Shown here one piece after another: positions 22,689 to 34,387 of a stretch of 64,000 nucleotides of DNA. This DNA comes from Pogostemon cablin (Eukaryota > Streptophyta > Magnoliopsida > Lamiales > Lamiaceae). The stretch lies in assembly GCA_023678885.1 (NCBI GenBank), contig CM042972.1, forward strand, positions 10,994,501-11,058,500, in the 5' to 3' direction. A program made the translations under genes and the position numbers. The notes beneath the pieces are model-generated. The model saw nothing but the letters and a program-made list of their open reading frames with translations. It had not been told where the DNA came from and did not search any database. How positions within the stretch are numbered: the first letter of the stretch is position 1; every line of letters starts with the position of its first letter.

Positions 22689-22699
22689 TTTATATAAAT
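22689..22699 (-). promoter_or_regulatory. TATA box of the small membrane protein gene
   Basis: The minus strand reads GATTTATATAAATTC about 130 bp before the start codon, giving a leader of roughly 95-100 nt. Confidence 0.6.
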
Positions 22700-22719
22700 C
22701 TAATGTGAAAATGTTATGG

Positions 22720-23015
22720 GGTTGATTGAGGAGTGGGGGGAAAGAGAGAGAGTGGGGGAAGGGGGTTCTTGAAAGCGGTTACTCTACGCATCCTTTCTGT
22801 TAAGGAAATGAAAATCAAAAGTGGTGACGTTTCACTTTCAAATTTCAGGTTTTGGATTTCGAAAGGTCCACGACACATGATTTGGTTAATGTTAAATGGG
22901 TCACTACTAACTCATTAGGGTCGATTTAATGGGCTTCGACTTATTGGTACGAGCCATAATAATTTCACCTTAATTTTAATGGACTTCGAGCTAAATGAGT
23001 CATCTTAAAATAAAT
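22720..23015. other. Upstream region of the small gene; no other gene seen
   Basis: A purine-rich GAGTGGGGGGAAAGAGAGAGAG tract lies at about 22731-22752, immediately upstream of the promoter. Confidence 0.5.
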
Positions 23016-23018
23016 ATA

Positions 23019-23239
23019 CTCTCTCCATCTCATTTAAAAGGTAGTTTTTTTTTTGACGTTGATTAAGAAGTACTATTATTTAATGTGTAGTGGGTAGTTG
23101 TATTAGTGGGAGTGTGGAACCCATATTTCAATTGTATTAGTAGGTGGGTGTGGGTCCCATGTGTATAAAAAATGAAAGATGACTTTTTGGATGTGACACC
23201 AAAAATGGAAAATTTACTCTTTAGGTGGGATGGAGGGAG
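23019..23239 (+). mobile_element. Stowaway-like MITE
   Basis: Ends CTCTCTCCATCTC and GGGATGGAGGGAG with TA on both sides; internal GTTGTATTAGTGGGAGTGTG as in 19668-19887. Confidence 0.8.
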
Positions 23240-23255
23240 TATGTATTTATTTGTA

Positions 23256-23494
23256 TTCCCTCTATCTCAATTTTAACTTCATACTTTCCATTTTGGTCCG
23301 TTCCAAATTTAACGACACACTTTCATAAAAAAAACAACTAATTAATATCTCTATCACATACTTTAATTTAAAGTTTGGCATCACCTTTTCAACACACATA
23401 ACATACTTTATCATTTATTTATTACCCGAAAATATCATAATATCTTCAAAAGTAAGACAAAAAGTGACTTAAGTTTAATTTGGGACCGTGGGAG
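23256..23494. mobile_element. Stowaway-like MITE, second family
   Basis: Ends TTCCCTCTATCTC and GGGACCGTGGGAG with TA on both sides. The interior (CCATTTTGGTCCGTTCC, ACATAACATACTTTATC) differs from the first family. It lies only 16 bp from the preceding MITE. Confidence 0.7.
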
Positions 23495-23629
23495 TATTAA
23501 TTAATAATAATTAAAATGATTGAGAAATTTTCTAATGACGACACCTCATCAAAATTATACACTCAATAAAATTATTCTCTTTAATATGAAACGAGTACAC
23601 ATTCCTGCGTAATACACGGATGAATTATT

Positions 23630-23911
23630 ATAACTAATCAAAAAAATATAATTAAAGGTAATATTTAATTTATAGATATACATGAAGAATAATAATAATA
23701 ATAAATAAATAAATAAAAGTAGTATTTCTAACCAATCAAAATATATAATTAAAGGTGATATTTAATTTGAAGATGTACATAAATAATAATAATAATAATA
23801 ATAATAATTGGATATATTTATATTTTATTGATTATCTATTTCTAACAAATAAAAAATTAGATTAAAGGTGGTCTTTAAGTTATAAATTTACATGATTTAA
23901 ATATATACATA

Positions 23912-23947
<36 letters not shown>

Positions 23948-23950
23948 AAA
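23630..23950. repeat. Three diverged copies of a unit with (AAT)n/(AAAT)n microsatellites
   Basis: Each unit begins near AACYAATCAAAAWATATAATTAAAGGT and ends in a run of ATA or AATAA repeats (about 23690-23717, 23783-23810, 23910-23948). Confidence 0.65.
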
Positions 23951-24344
23951 GTAGAAAGATTATATATGTGATATTAAAACAAAAAACAAAAAATATACGA
24001 TCACGTTGCGATACCTCATACTTTTACAAAGTTATTTATTGCAGCGTATTCGTAATTAGTATATCATATATGTGTAAAAAGTAAATGTAATCAAGGAGTA
24101 TAAAGATTCAGTTTAATATATACATAAATTTCATTAAATATATTAATTATTAAAAACATAATTAGCTGGTTTGATTATTTATTTAAAATAGTAACGAACA
24201 TTTCATAATTAAATAAAAAATCAAAGTAATCCAATTTTAATTATTTAAAATTTAATTTATGTAAATAAACTTGACGCTTAATTAGGGTGCACCTGTTTAA
24301 TATCATTCATTAAATTAAAAAATGTATTTTATCAATTTAATACC

Positions 24345-24560
24345 TGAATAATGGATAAATTTGGGATTTAAATTATTTTTCTATCAATCCGGAGCCTGAT
24401 ATATGTATAACTTTCAGTTCGAGACCTGAATTTAGGCCCTAATTGATAAAATATGAGATAATATTTGATAAATTTAGGTCCTGAATTGATAGTTTTACAT
24501 ATTTCGGGCCCGGATTGCTAGAAAAAATAATTTAGGCTCCAAATTGATAGTTTACCCATT
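24345..24560. repeat. Large imperfect inverted repeat (hairpin)
   Basis: The left arm (AAATTATTTTTCTATCAATCC, ATATGTATAACTTTCAGTTC, TGAATTTAGGC) is matched by the reverse complement of the right arm (TAAATTATTTTTTCTAGCAA, ATATGTAAAACTATCAATTC, GGACCTAAATTTA). The centre is near 24452. Confidence 0.7.
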
Positions 24561-24917
24561 TTTCGGATGAATAAAATTCAAAAAAAAAACTTAATAACCA
24601 CCTTTGGATCAAAATAAAAATAGGTAAAATTATTTAAAATAAAAATAATTATACTTTAAATAATAATCTATAAACCCTACGTGCACCAATGTACCCGGTG
24701 TACAACATAATAACCCTAAAATCTGTTATCTTTTAACAGATGTACACTCCATAACCTTAGATATCATGAAATTTACATACTCCATATTATTCAACCTAAA
24801 GTAAAAGATTAATTATCTATTTGATTGTTTATTTAAAATAAAGGTAAAATATTTTATAATTAATCTAGTTTCTCGTGTCCGACATGAGTTCTAGTAATTT
24901 TTTTATTTAAGGATAAG

Positions 24918-25125
24918 TATTTTATGAGACTGTCTCACATGAAACTATTTTACACTTTTAAAATAATTATCACTTTTATTATAAAACGTTATCACTTTCT
25001 ATTTATAATATAAATTGTTCATGAAATAGCATTACCACTTTTCATTAGTTAAATATCACTTTTTATTATAAAAATTATCACTTTATATCCGTCTCATGTA
25101 AGCCTTTATGTGAGACGGTCTTACA
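24918..25125. repeat. Fold-back MITE-like repeat (GAGACGG family)
   Basis: Left TTATGAGACTGTCTCACATG, right GTGAGACGGTCTTACACAA, with ATTATCACTTTTATTATAAA repeats between. Confidence 0.55.
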
Positions 25126-25199
25126 CAAATCTTCGCCTTTATTTGAAATGTATTTTATAAATATATAATGCTTATAATTTTATATTTCGTTATTACATA

Positions 25200-25405
25200 C
25201 TCCCTCCGTCTCAGTCTATTGCTTTTTGCTCGTGGATTAAAGATTATTATTTTTTAATGTGTAGTGAATTGTTATATTTGTGAGAGTGTGAACCCCATAT
25301 TTTAATTGTATTAGTGGGTGTGTGAGTCTAATGTGCGTAAAAATGACTTTTTGGGTATGACACCCAAAATGGAAAAAATACCTTATTCAAAGGGAACGGT
25401 GATAG
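25200..25405 (+). mobile_element. Stowaway-like MITE, degenerate right end
   Basis: Starts CTCCCTCCGTCTC after TA; internal GTGGATTAAAGATTATTA and GTGAGAGTGTGAACCCC; the right end GGGAACGGTGATAG is decayed. Confidence 0.7.
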
Positions 25406-26163
25406 TAGAGATATAAAGTAATTTTGTATTGTTTTAAGTAAAAGATAAGAAATGTGAACTTATGGTTAGCTAATTTAATAAATCTAACAAATAGTGTTAG
25501 TTTTTTTTTTAAATTTAATATGGTAGATTTTAATCTTCAATGTGTAGGTACATTACAGTATAGAGGATGATGATGTGTTTAAGTCTTTAAGAGAATATGA
25601 TGTGATGTGTATAAGAGAAATATGTGATATTTATATAATATAATTTTGCTAAATAGCACTAAGGCCTTCTCCAACGCAGGTTTTTTGTTTATGTGGCAAA
25701 AGTAAAAAAACCTAATAAATAGGTTTTATGCGTTGGAGAAGTGGAGGTTTTTTTATGGGTATCTTCTACACTACCTAGGTTTTTTAAAAAGAGGGAGAGT
25801 GAGAGAGGGAAGAGTGGGTGAAACCGATTAACAGCCGAGCGAGTGGCTCTCACGCGCGCATGGCATGGGGCCCGCGCTGCAGGCTTTTCCCATCCTTTAA
25901 TTTTTTATATTTTTTTATTTCTTTTCCCTGCGGAATAAACACACGACCTTTGCACTCTTTTTTTATAATTATTATTAAGCGTTTTTTTTAAATATGTTAA
26001 TTAAAATTTAATAGGTAATTTATCTCTTCCGGTAATTTTAATAAGTTTATTTCCTGTAATATGTTAATAAATAAATAAATATTATCTCTCCCTTTTTTTT
26101 ATTTAAATTTTCATATATTTTACAATTTTTTTAATATAACATAATCAAATTAAGTCAGTATTC

Positions 26164-26268
<105 letters not shown>

Positions 26269-26498
26269 GTACACTCGTACATCTATATTTATATTAATTT
26301 TTAATTGATAATATATGTGCATTTTTTAATAAATATATGGAGTACTAATTTTATATACTCAATTTTTAATTAAAAATATAACAAAATATATACATTTTTA
26401 TTAGTTAGTCTTTGTATTTATTTTTTAATATGTATCATTTTAATTTGTATTTTTATGTTTAATTTGTATTTTAATATAATTTTTTATTGTTTAAAACA

Positions 26499-26768
26499 TT
26501 AATCTATCATCTGAAATGTTAATCTATCTACTGAAATGTTAACCTATCTTATGAAACATTAATTTATCTTGTAAAATTTTAATCTATCTTCTGAATGTTA
26601 ATCTATGTGCTCAAACGTTAACCTATTTTCTGAAACATTAATCTATCTTCTGAAATGTTAATCTATCTTCTGAAATCGTAAACCTATCTTCTGAAATATT
26701 AACATACCTTATGAAACGTTAATCTATCTTCTGAAATGTTAATATATTTTCTGAAACGTTAACCTATT
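26499..26768. repeat. 19-21 bp minisatellite, about 14 copies
   Basis: The consensus is TTAATCTATCTTCTGAAATG; copies vary mainly at AATCT/AACCT and AATG/AACG. Confidence 0.9.
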
Positions 26769-27330
26769 ATTATTCAATTTTATTTGTGAAAGCCTATACT
26801 GTTCAATTTTATGTTTTATATATGAAAAAAATTAATAATTTTTTTTCGAATGAATATTAAATGTAGTTGATAATATTTTTGAAACTTTTTTGAAATTAGA
26901 TAAATGTAATTAATTAATTAAAGAGTGTTGCTATATACACACCCCCATTTTATTGAGTACATCTCTTTTATTATATACACTCTTCTTTTAATTTTTAATT
27001 TTATTATATACACACCCCTAAAATTTCAAAAATACTCTTTTAAAATTAAATTTATACACACCACTGAAAACCCTAATCCACCCTAACTAAAACATTATCT
27101 CATCTTTTCAAAACTTCAATCTATTCTTCCTCTCGTCTTTTAAAACATCCAAACTCATTAATGCAACAAAGAAAGTCGATTCGCCGGAATATCATCTTGG
27201 GAGGTTGTTGTCTCCACTAACAAATTACTAAATTTAATTATTAAACTCATTAATTAAGGAACTGATTTTTTTTATAATTTTATTATATAATATGTATATT
27301 AAAATTTTGCCTTCTGCACTCCAACTACCT

Positions 27331-27398
27331 CTACATTTATAACTTGATTATTATTCTGCAAGTTCTACATTTATAACTTGATTATTATTCTGCAAGTT
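27331..27398. repeat. Perfect 34-bp tandem duplication
   Basis: Two identical copies beginning CTACATTTATAACTTG at 27331 and 27365. Confidence 0.9.
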
Positions 27399-28342
27399 CT
27401 TAGAAGACCATTTCAAATGAAAAACTTAGAATTGTGCAAAGAAAGATTAATTTTTATCTATACGCCATAATTAATAATTAATCAGAAATGTGTTCTATTC
27501 CAAAATTCTTCCCATCATTAATACAATAATATTCCTCTTTATTCTATATCTTCATCATGTTATTATTAGAGGTGCCCGATTAGGTGATCGGAATTTGAAG
27601 AAAAAATATTGAGTTTTCGGAAGAAATCAAAGAGAGAAGAGTGAGATTGGGGGTTGGGAATTCCTTCGTACATTTAGTTTGGCCAGAGTTAGGGAAATAT
27701 AGAAAATTTGAAACTGCATTACACCAACAGTAAAGAAAGTAAGAAATTGTAATCTTAATTAACCCAATTCTCTTATGATTTTTAATACACTTATATTATG
27801 GATTAAGTTTGAATAATTAATTAATTCTCGATAATTTAGATATGGAGTATTATAGGATGTGTATGAAATATAATTTTACCCTAAAAAATTATGTATTTAA
27901 TGAATTAAGGATAATTTAGGCATTTTATAAATGTATATTATAATTATATTATAATGAAGTGTGTATATAATAAGGGGAGGTGTGCAAATAAGACCACCCT
28001 TAATTAAATGAGGTTAAAAAAATTGAAGTGGGTCCCCCAAAAAAACCTGCTTTTTGGTATATAGTTGGGGAGGAGTTTTGTTTTTGAGGTAGATGTATTT
28101 TACTTTTGAGGTGACGCTGACATGACAACAAAAAACCTGCTTTTTTTGGGTAGAGGGTTGGAGAAGGCCTAAGGAATAAATACATTATTTAAACCTGAAA
28201 AAAGATTATATAAAAAAAAAGTTAGTCTCTTGTGTACTCGAACGCAATAAAGAGTATACATTTTGTTTTAGTGAGTATATATATTGTAATTCATAAGTGT
28301 ACTATTTTTTGATTGAAAGAGTCCATTGAAATGTGAATAATA

Positions 28343-28952
28343 CTACCTTCGTCGACATGTTTACGCATTTTTATTTTGGACATCTCATCATAAGGTTTAA
28401 ATTACCCTTTATAAAATGGAACACACACAAAATAATTAATATATTCATATAGAGCTCATACACAATACTATACAATTGTCTACTATATATTAAAACTAGT
28501 ACAAAACATGCGTAATACGCGGGATAAAATTCTTTAAAAAAATATGTTTTTATAGAATACCTAAATTGATTTGTAATTGTGTTAAGAATTTAAAAATAGA
28601 AGTTTATAAAAAGGTGGGGAAAAATAAATAAACGTATTTATCTAAATAAATTTTTATTAATAAAAAAATTAAAAAGCTTTATCGAATCAAATATTAAAAC
28701 TAATTATATGTGAATTATATAAGAATTTTCTTTAAGATATATCAAATATTTTAAATACTATTTTTAGTTGTGAATTTCAAGATATTATATTTCAAAATAA
28801 TTAAATTAATTCAAATAAACTACAATTTGACACGTCACTGCGGAGGTTTTTGAAGTGACACGTATGCTAAAAAAACTCTCAATTAGTATATTAAAGATAT
28901 TTTAATCTCTGTGCAAAAAGTATATGTAAAACTTTGGACGAAACGGAGGGAG
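28343..28952. mobile_element. Stowaway-like MITE with an internal insertion
   Basis: Ends CTACCTTCGTCGAC and ACGAAACGGAGGGAG with TA on both sides. The span of 610 bp is much longer than relatives; the extra part, about 28490-28870, begins AACTAGTACAAAACATGCGT and looks like a separate insert. Confidence 0.6.
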
Positions 28953-29164
28953 TATTAATGTTTAATAAGAATAAAAAAAACTTAAGGGTATAAATTTTTT
29001 AATTAAAAGGTACAACATTTAATATAAATTTTTTGTGGGCTCATGGTGCGTTCGGGTGCACACAAATTTTATGCGAGGAAGGAAGAGGGAAAAAAAGGTC
29101 ATATTTCAGTATTACTATAAGATATATTAATTAAAAAAATTAATTATAACTATAAAATCATATG

Positions 29165-29624
29165 CTCCCTTCGTCTCATCCTAATATTTATTCCCTCCGT
29201 CCCAGACAAAGGGCCCATTTTCTTTTTGCGCGTAGATTAAGGATTATTATTATTTTTATGTGTAGTGAGTAGTTATATTAGTAGTGAATGGTGACCCGTA
29301 TGTGGGGCTCTTTTTCTAAATGGGAAAAATGAGGATCTTTGAGTGAGACACCCAATATAGTAAAACGGGGACCTTTCGGTGGGATGTAGGGAGGACATAT
29401 TTTCAATTTGGATATCACATTCTAATGATTACATTTCTCTTTTTGGTATCCTGGGACTATATAAAACAATCAAAATATTTCCATGTGACTCACCTACTAT
29501 ACTAATACAACTACTCATTATACATTAAAATAATATTTCTCTTATCTCGATACATATTAAAATACTATATTTCTTAATCTCCGTGTAAAAAATAAACGTA
29601 ACTATTAAAACAGGACGGAGGGAA
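29165..29624. mobile_element. Stowaway-like MITE interrupted by another MITE
   Basis: Outer ends CTCCCTTCGTCTC and GGACGGAGGGAA; the second-family interior (ATATTTCTTAATCTCCGTG) is split by the inner MITE at 29191-29395. Confidence 0.65.
29191..29395 (+). mobile_element. Stowaway-like MITE nested in a MITE
   Basis: Ends TTCCCTCCGTCCC and GGGATGTAGGGAGGA; internal GTAGATTAAGGATTATTA marks the first family. Confidence 0.7.
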
Positions 29625-29695
29625 TGTCTCATTACCCAATTTGTGACTAAAAATAGGATTATTTTTCACATTATTGAAGATATTAATTAGCATAT

Positions 29696-31270
29696 ATTCC
29701 CTTCATCCGCTAGAAATGTATAAATTTTGTCATTTTGAGCGTCCGCACCATAGGTATACATTTATCTTTTTAAACAGAAGTGACTCACACACATCTGGAT
29801 GACAATGGGTAAGGTAGGGTACGAGTATGGCAAACCCACATACTACCCTATACCCTATCTTCCTTACTCATACCCTATCATATTACCCTAAAATAGAGTT
29901 TCGGGTAGGGTACGGGTATACCCATCGGATATACGAATAATTCGCGGGAAAACGGGTACCCGCAATCTTTGTAGATTTTGTGGATAATCCACGGATACCC
30001 GAACCCACCCGACCCAACCCAATTCAACCCAATTTTTTTTAAAACTATAATCCACCAAAAAATAATCATAATACATAAATAAATAACCTAAAATAAAAAT
30101 GCAAATTAGAAAATAAAGTTAATAATAATAACGTCTAAGTCCATGTGCGTTAACAAGAAAACATCATAAATTCATAGTTAATCAAATAAAATCATAAAAT
30201 AAACATCATAATTTATGGTAGAACGTGCATAAAATATATACTCCATGTTATCCATTTGAATATTCCAAGAAAATATAATAATATATAATCACATAATTTA
30301 GATATTATATTTTTTGTATATGTTTAATTTATTTATATTATTCTGTCAAATGTTAAATAATACAATAAAAATATTTAGACTATTTACAGTTAATGTGTAA
30401 ATTGTGAAGGCAAAGTCTTTTGTGATAATATTTTTAATAAAAAATGATAACTTATTATGAAAACATAAAGCATAATATGATTTCTCCGCGAAACAGTCTC
30501 AAACAAGACAGTTCCTTTCTTATTATTACTACTTTGTATCAAAGATATTAATATTATTTTTCATTAAAAATGTTATTACCTTTTATTTATGCATATAGAT
30601 TATTCATAATATAATTCACCGAACTACTATAACTTTTATTAATTCGAATATCATTTTTTTTAAAATATTAAAAATAATTATACTCTTAAAAATAATTATA
30701 AATAACACATAATATTATAACATAGAACAAGATTTATTATAATTCTTAAAAATTATTTATATTTATATTAGGACAAGAATATAAATTTTAATTAAAAATA
30801 TTAAACATATTATAATAAATAAATATTAAATACATCATAAATTTTTACACCAACAATATTATTATACTAAAAATATATTAAATTTAGACATTTAATCAAA
30901 TATATAATAATATTATATATATATGTGTGTGTGTGTGTGTATGTATGTATATACACATTCGGGTAATTTTCGGGTCAGGTACGGGTCGGGTACGGGTAAA
31001 TATCAGGGGACCCGTACCCTACCCTTACCCGCATAGTTCTCTTTCGGGTTCGGGTATTACCCGACCCGTTACCGAATTTTTCTATACCCGCTACTCGGGT
31101 ACCCGGCGGGTGGCGGGTAAAATTGTCATCCCTACACACATGACTAATACAATTAATATATTGGACCTATACACCCCACCTAAAACAACTACCCACCACA
31201 TATTAAATAATAATACTCTTTAATCAACATGCTAAAAGTAAATGTCGACCTATCCGACGAACGGAGAGAG
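29696..31270. mobile_element. Stowaway-like MITE interrupted by an hAT element
   Basis: Ends TTCCCTTCATCCG and ACGAACGGAGAGAG with TA. When 29795-31133 is removed, the remainder is a normal MITE of about 230 bp. Confidence 0.7.
29795..31133. mobile_element. Non-autonomous hAT element
   Basis: The perfect 8-bp target duplication ACACACAT (29787-29794, 31134-31141) and terminal repeats with GGATGACAAT / ATTGTCATCC define the ends. Subterminal 200 bp on both sides are G/C-skewed with repeated GGGTACGGGTA / TACCCGTACC words, while the middle is over 80% AT and has a GT microsatellite at 30922-30941. No transposase is present. Confidence 0.85.
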
Positions 31271-31272
31271 TA

Positions 31273-31920
31273 TAATTTTGGCATTATTGAACATTTGTGT
31301 ACATTATGAAGAAATTATAGGACATATGTATATAGTAACTACAAAAGTTGATCTATTATTTGGCTTTGACATTGATTTGAATTTAATGCACATAAATGTG
31401 AATGTTATATTAAATCATGATCATAATTAAATAGCGATTAAATCAAAATTTTAAATAATACAAATAATTCTTTTTAGAAGTGAAGATGCAAAAAGTATAA
31501 ATCATTGAACGCGCGATGACAGATCAAAGAAACTATACATAAAAAAAAGCGATACGAGAATACTACAGATTTAGTCACTATATTGTGCTAGGATAAATGA
31601 AGTAAATTTAATTTGAATTGTTCAAATTTTGAATAATGTAATCTGTTTTCTGCTCTTTCCATTATAATTAGGGATTATTTTAGGGGTTTTTATTTTTTCA
31701 TGTGTAAAAAAATTTAAATGGGTGTTTGAAAATCGAATCAATAAATCATTAAGATCTATAGATATGTTATTATTGGTATTCAATTTTCACATTGATCTAT
31801 AAGGAAGATAGAGAAGGGCGCTCATTATTAATATTGATATATTGTTATTATTATGTAATCATTAATGTTATTGAATATTTAAATTGTTTTAACATTGGTG
31901 TATTATTTATTTGAAAATAA
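31273..31920. other. Intergenic; no gene seen
   Basis: AT-rich DNA without supported features. Confidence 0.5.
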
Positions 31921-33283
31921 TGATAAATTAAAATACGAAATGAATTTGGCCGCTGATATCCGCACCACTATTTTTACTTCATATACTTTTTTCTCAATAC
32001 ACACAGTAACTAAAACATTACAAAAATCAAAATGATTAATACACACACCTTCACATACCTTTTTCTCAATACACACACTAACTGAAACATAACAAAAATC
32101 AAAATGATTAATACACACACCCTTAAGTATACATCATTAAAATTTAAAATAATTTGGTCATCTCCACTATACACATACACCCATTTGGTCTCCCCATCCA
32201 CAAATCATTTCCCCCAAACCCATACACCTCCATCTCCTTCCAAACTCATAAACCTCCATTTCCTTCTATCTCTTTCACACACTTGGTACGAAGAATAAAG
32301 AAGAGAATAACTCCCCAAATTACTAGGAACAAGAATCATAACAAATGATAGAAATCCTTTTCAAAAATTATTTGATATGAAATTATGTGTTTATGCACTC
32401 AAATTGTTATATGAAATGCCCAAGAAATTAAAGCTTTAATGTGTGTATTTGTGATGTTATAATGTTTAATTTTGGTTTAAACTCATAAAAAATATAATTT
32501 TCAACTGAAATGGAATTGTTTAGTTGTTGGGTGAAGTTTATTTGTGAACATTTGAAATCAGGTATGTACATTTGACCCTGGTTGGATGCCGAAAATGGGT
32601 CTGTTCGACCATCGATTGCCGAACAATCGTGCAAAAAACGACCAATGTTGGTTGGTTCGACCAACGTTGGTCGAACAATCAAGAAATTGTCATCCACCAC
32701 TGGACGACAGATCTGATTTCTGGTAGCCAACACTAGTCGAACGGATCCCATTTGACATCCAATACTGGATGATGGATCTAGCTTTTGGCGGCCGGTGTTG
32801 GTTGAACAATTCAAGAACTCTCAGCCCTGGTTGGATGTGATTTCCACAACAACATGTATACTCAAATGTTTTAAAACAAGTTTCAAATCAGTGAAAAAAA
32901 TTAAAATTATTCAACTTAAACTTCTTAACTCTTCTTCGTCCGATATTATATTTTGTGCGTGATTTTTTTGGGTTTGAAATGGATTGAAAAATTCTCCACT
33001 CACTATTTTGCTTTAAAAAGAACAAGAGGGGATGAATGTGGAGAAGGGGATGAGAGGTGTATAATCAATTTTTTTTTGGTGGGTATATGATTTAAAATGT
33101 TGAATTGAAAGCAAATTTGTGAGGTGGGTAGGATTCATTAAGGGTATTTTAGGATTTATAGTATTTGGTATTTTTTTGTAAATAAGAGAAGGTGAGTGTA
33201 TGAAGTAAAAATAGTGGTGTAGATATCCATTGACAATGATTTTTTTGGCAATTAGTAGTGATAAATTAAAATACGAAATGAAT
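31921..33283. mobile_element. Unclassified terminal-inverted-repeat element flanked by a 25-bp direct repeat
   Basis: A perfect 25-bp direct repeat starting TGATAAATTAAAATACG bounds the region (31921-31945 and 33259-33283). Just inside are inverted repeats of 28 bp with two mismatches, 31955-31982 and 33200-33227 (GATATC-YR-CACCACTATTTTTACTTCAT). The interior has a tandem duplication at 31978-32119 and a 260-bp segment (32560-32830) rich in GGTTGG and TTCGACCAACGTTGGTCGAA. No transposase is seen. The long flanking repeat is too long for a usual target duplication, so the class stays open; Mutator-like is one possibility. Confidence 0.55.
31978..32119. repeat. 71-bp tandem duplication
   Basis: Two copies (31978, 32049) containing TTTTTCTCAATACACAC and AAAAATCAAAATGATTAATA. 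Confidence 0.85.
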
Positions 33284-34080
33284 ATTAGGTAATCAATTTC
33301 GGTTTGATGAACAAACAAAAAAATTGAGCAATGTTACTGAAAATTAGTGCACGGAGGGGTGCAATCTAAGTGAAATATTAATGCACAGATGTGTTCAGCC
33401 TAACTACAACGGTTTGTATATGCATCTCGTTTGATGAATAGAATACTAATATTTAAATGAATACTAAGGTATATTTCTGACTATGTATTCCAAATGAGAT
33501 AATAAGAATAATTTTGAAAAAAAAATAACATCATATATTTAAGAGTAGTAATATTATATCAATATAGTATTTAATAGAGAGATAATGTTATATTAATATA
33601 TTTATATTTACTAGTAGTAATTAGACATATTTATAATGATTAATTATAAGTAATAAACCCTTTAAAAACAATTAATTAAAAAGTTGATATTAGGTGTACC
33701 GGGTGAAGGGTGCACCCGGATCGGGGTGAAGGGTGCACCTATATGTGTATAACTTTTTATTTTTTTTTGCATACATGTTATTCTATTTTGTATATGAGTT
33801 TCTTAATAATTATATATTTTTTTCACACTAAATTTTTCATTAAAAAAACTAGCATTCATATGTGTATTATTTAATAGTGTATACATATTTTTTAATAATT
33901 GTATATCTTTTTTCACTCAATTTTTTATTAAAAAACTAACAATTAAATTATATATAATTTTGTTCATAATTTAATACTATTTTTATTTATATTTATATAC
34001 GTGTTTTTTTAAGTGGCTGCATGGTATAATTATTCTTAATTAAAAAAAAAAAGTTCAACAACATAAATTTGAGTGAAGCC
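33284..34080. other. Intergenic and upstream region of TFB1
   Basis: AT-rich; a short direct repeat GGTGAAGGGTGCACC occurs near 33698 and 33724. No clear TATA box for TFB1 was found; the GC-richer 34090-34330 is probably its 5' untranslated region. Confidence 0.5.
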
Positions 34081-34387
34081 CTGATTACTGAGCGAACCAT
34101 GCCACTCTGTAACAACACATGATCCGTCCTCAACTCCTCTCTCTCTCGCGGTGGCCGCCTCACCAACTCTGGCGATTCTACTGAATAAGGGATTTCCGGC
34201 TGCCGGAAACTCTAATTCAAACGCCGCCGTCTCATCCGCTACTTTATTACAACTTCTCACACATCGCTGCATCAAAACCCTAATCTCCATCATTCTTCGG
34301 TGCTGCTGATTCCCCCCATTCTGTGCTTAGCTGTATTTTCGTATCCTGATTGGAGATAAATCCATTTGTGGGAAATTGTAATGTAAT

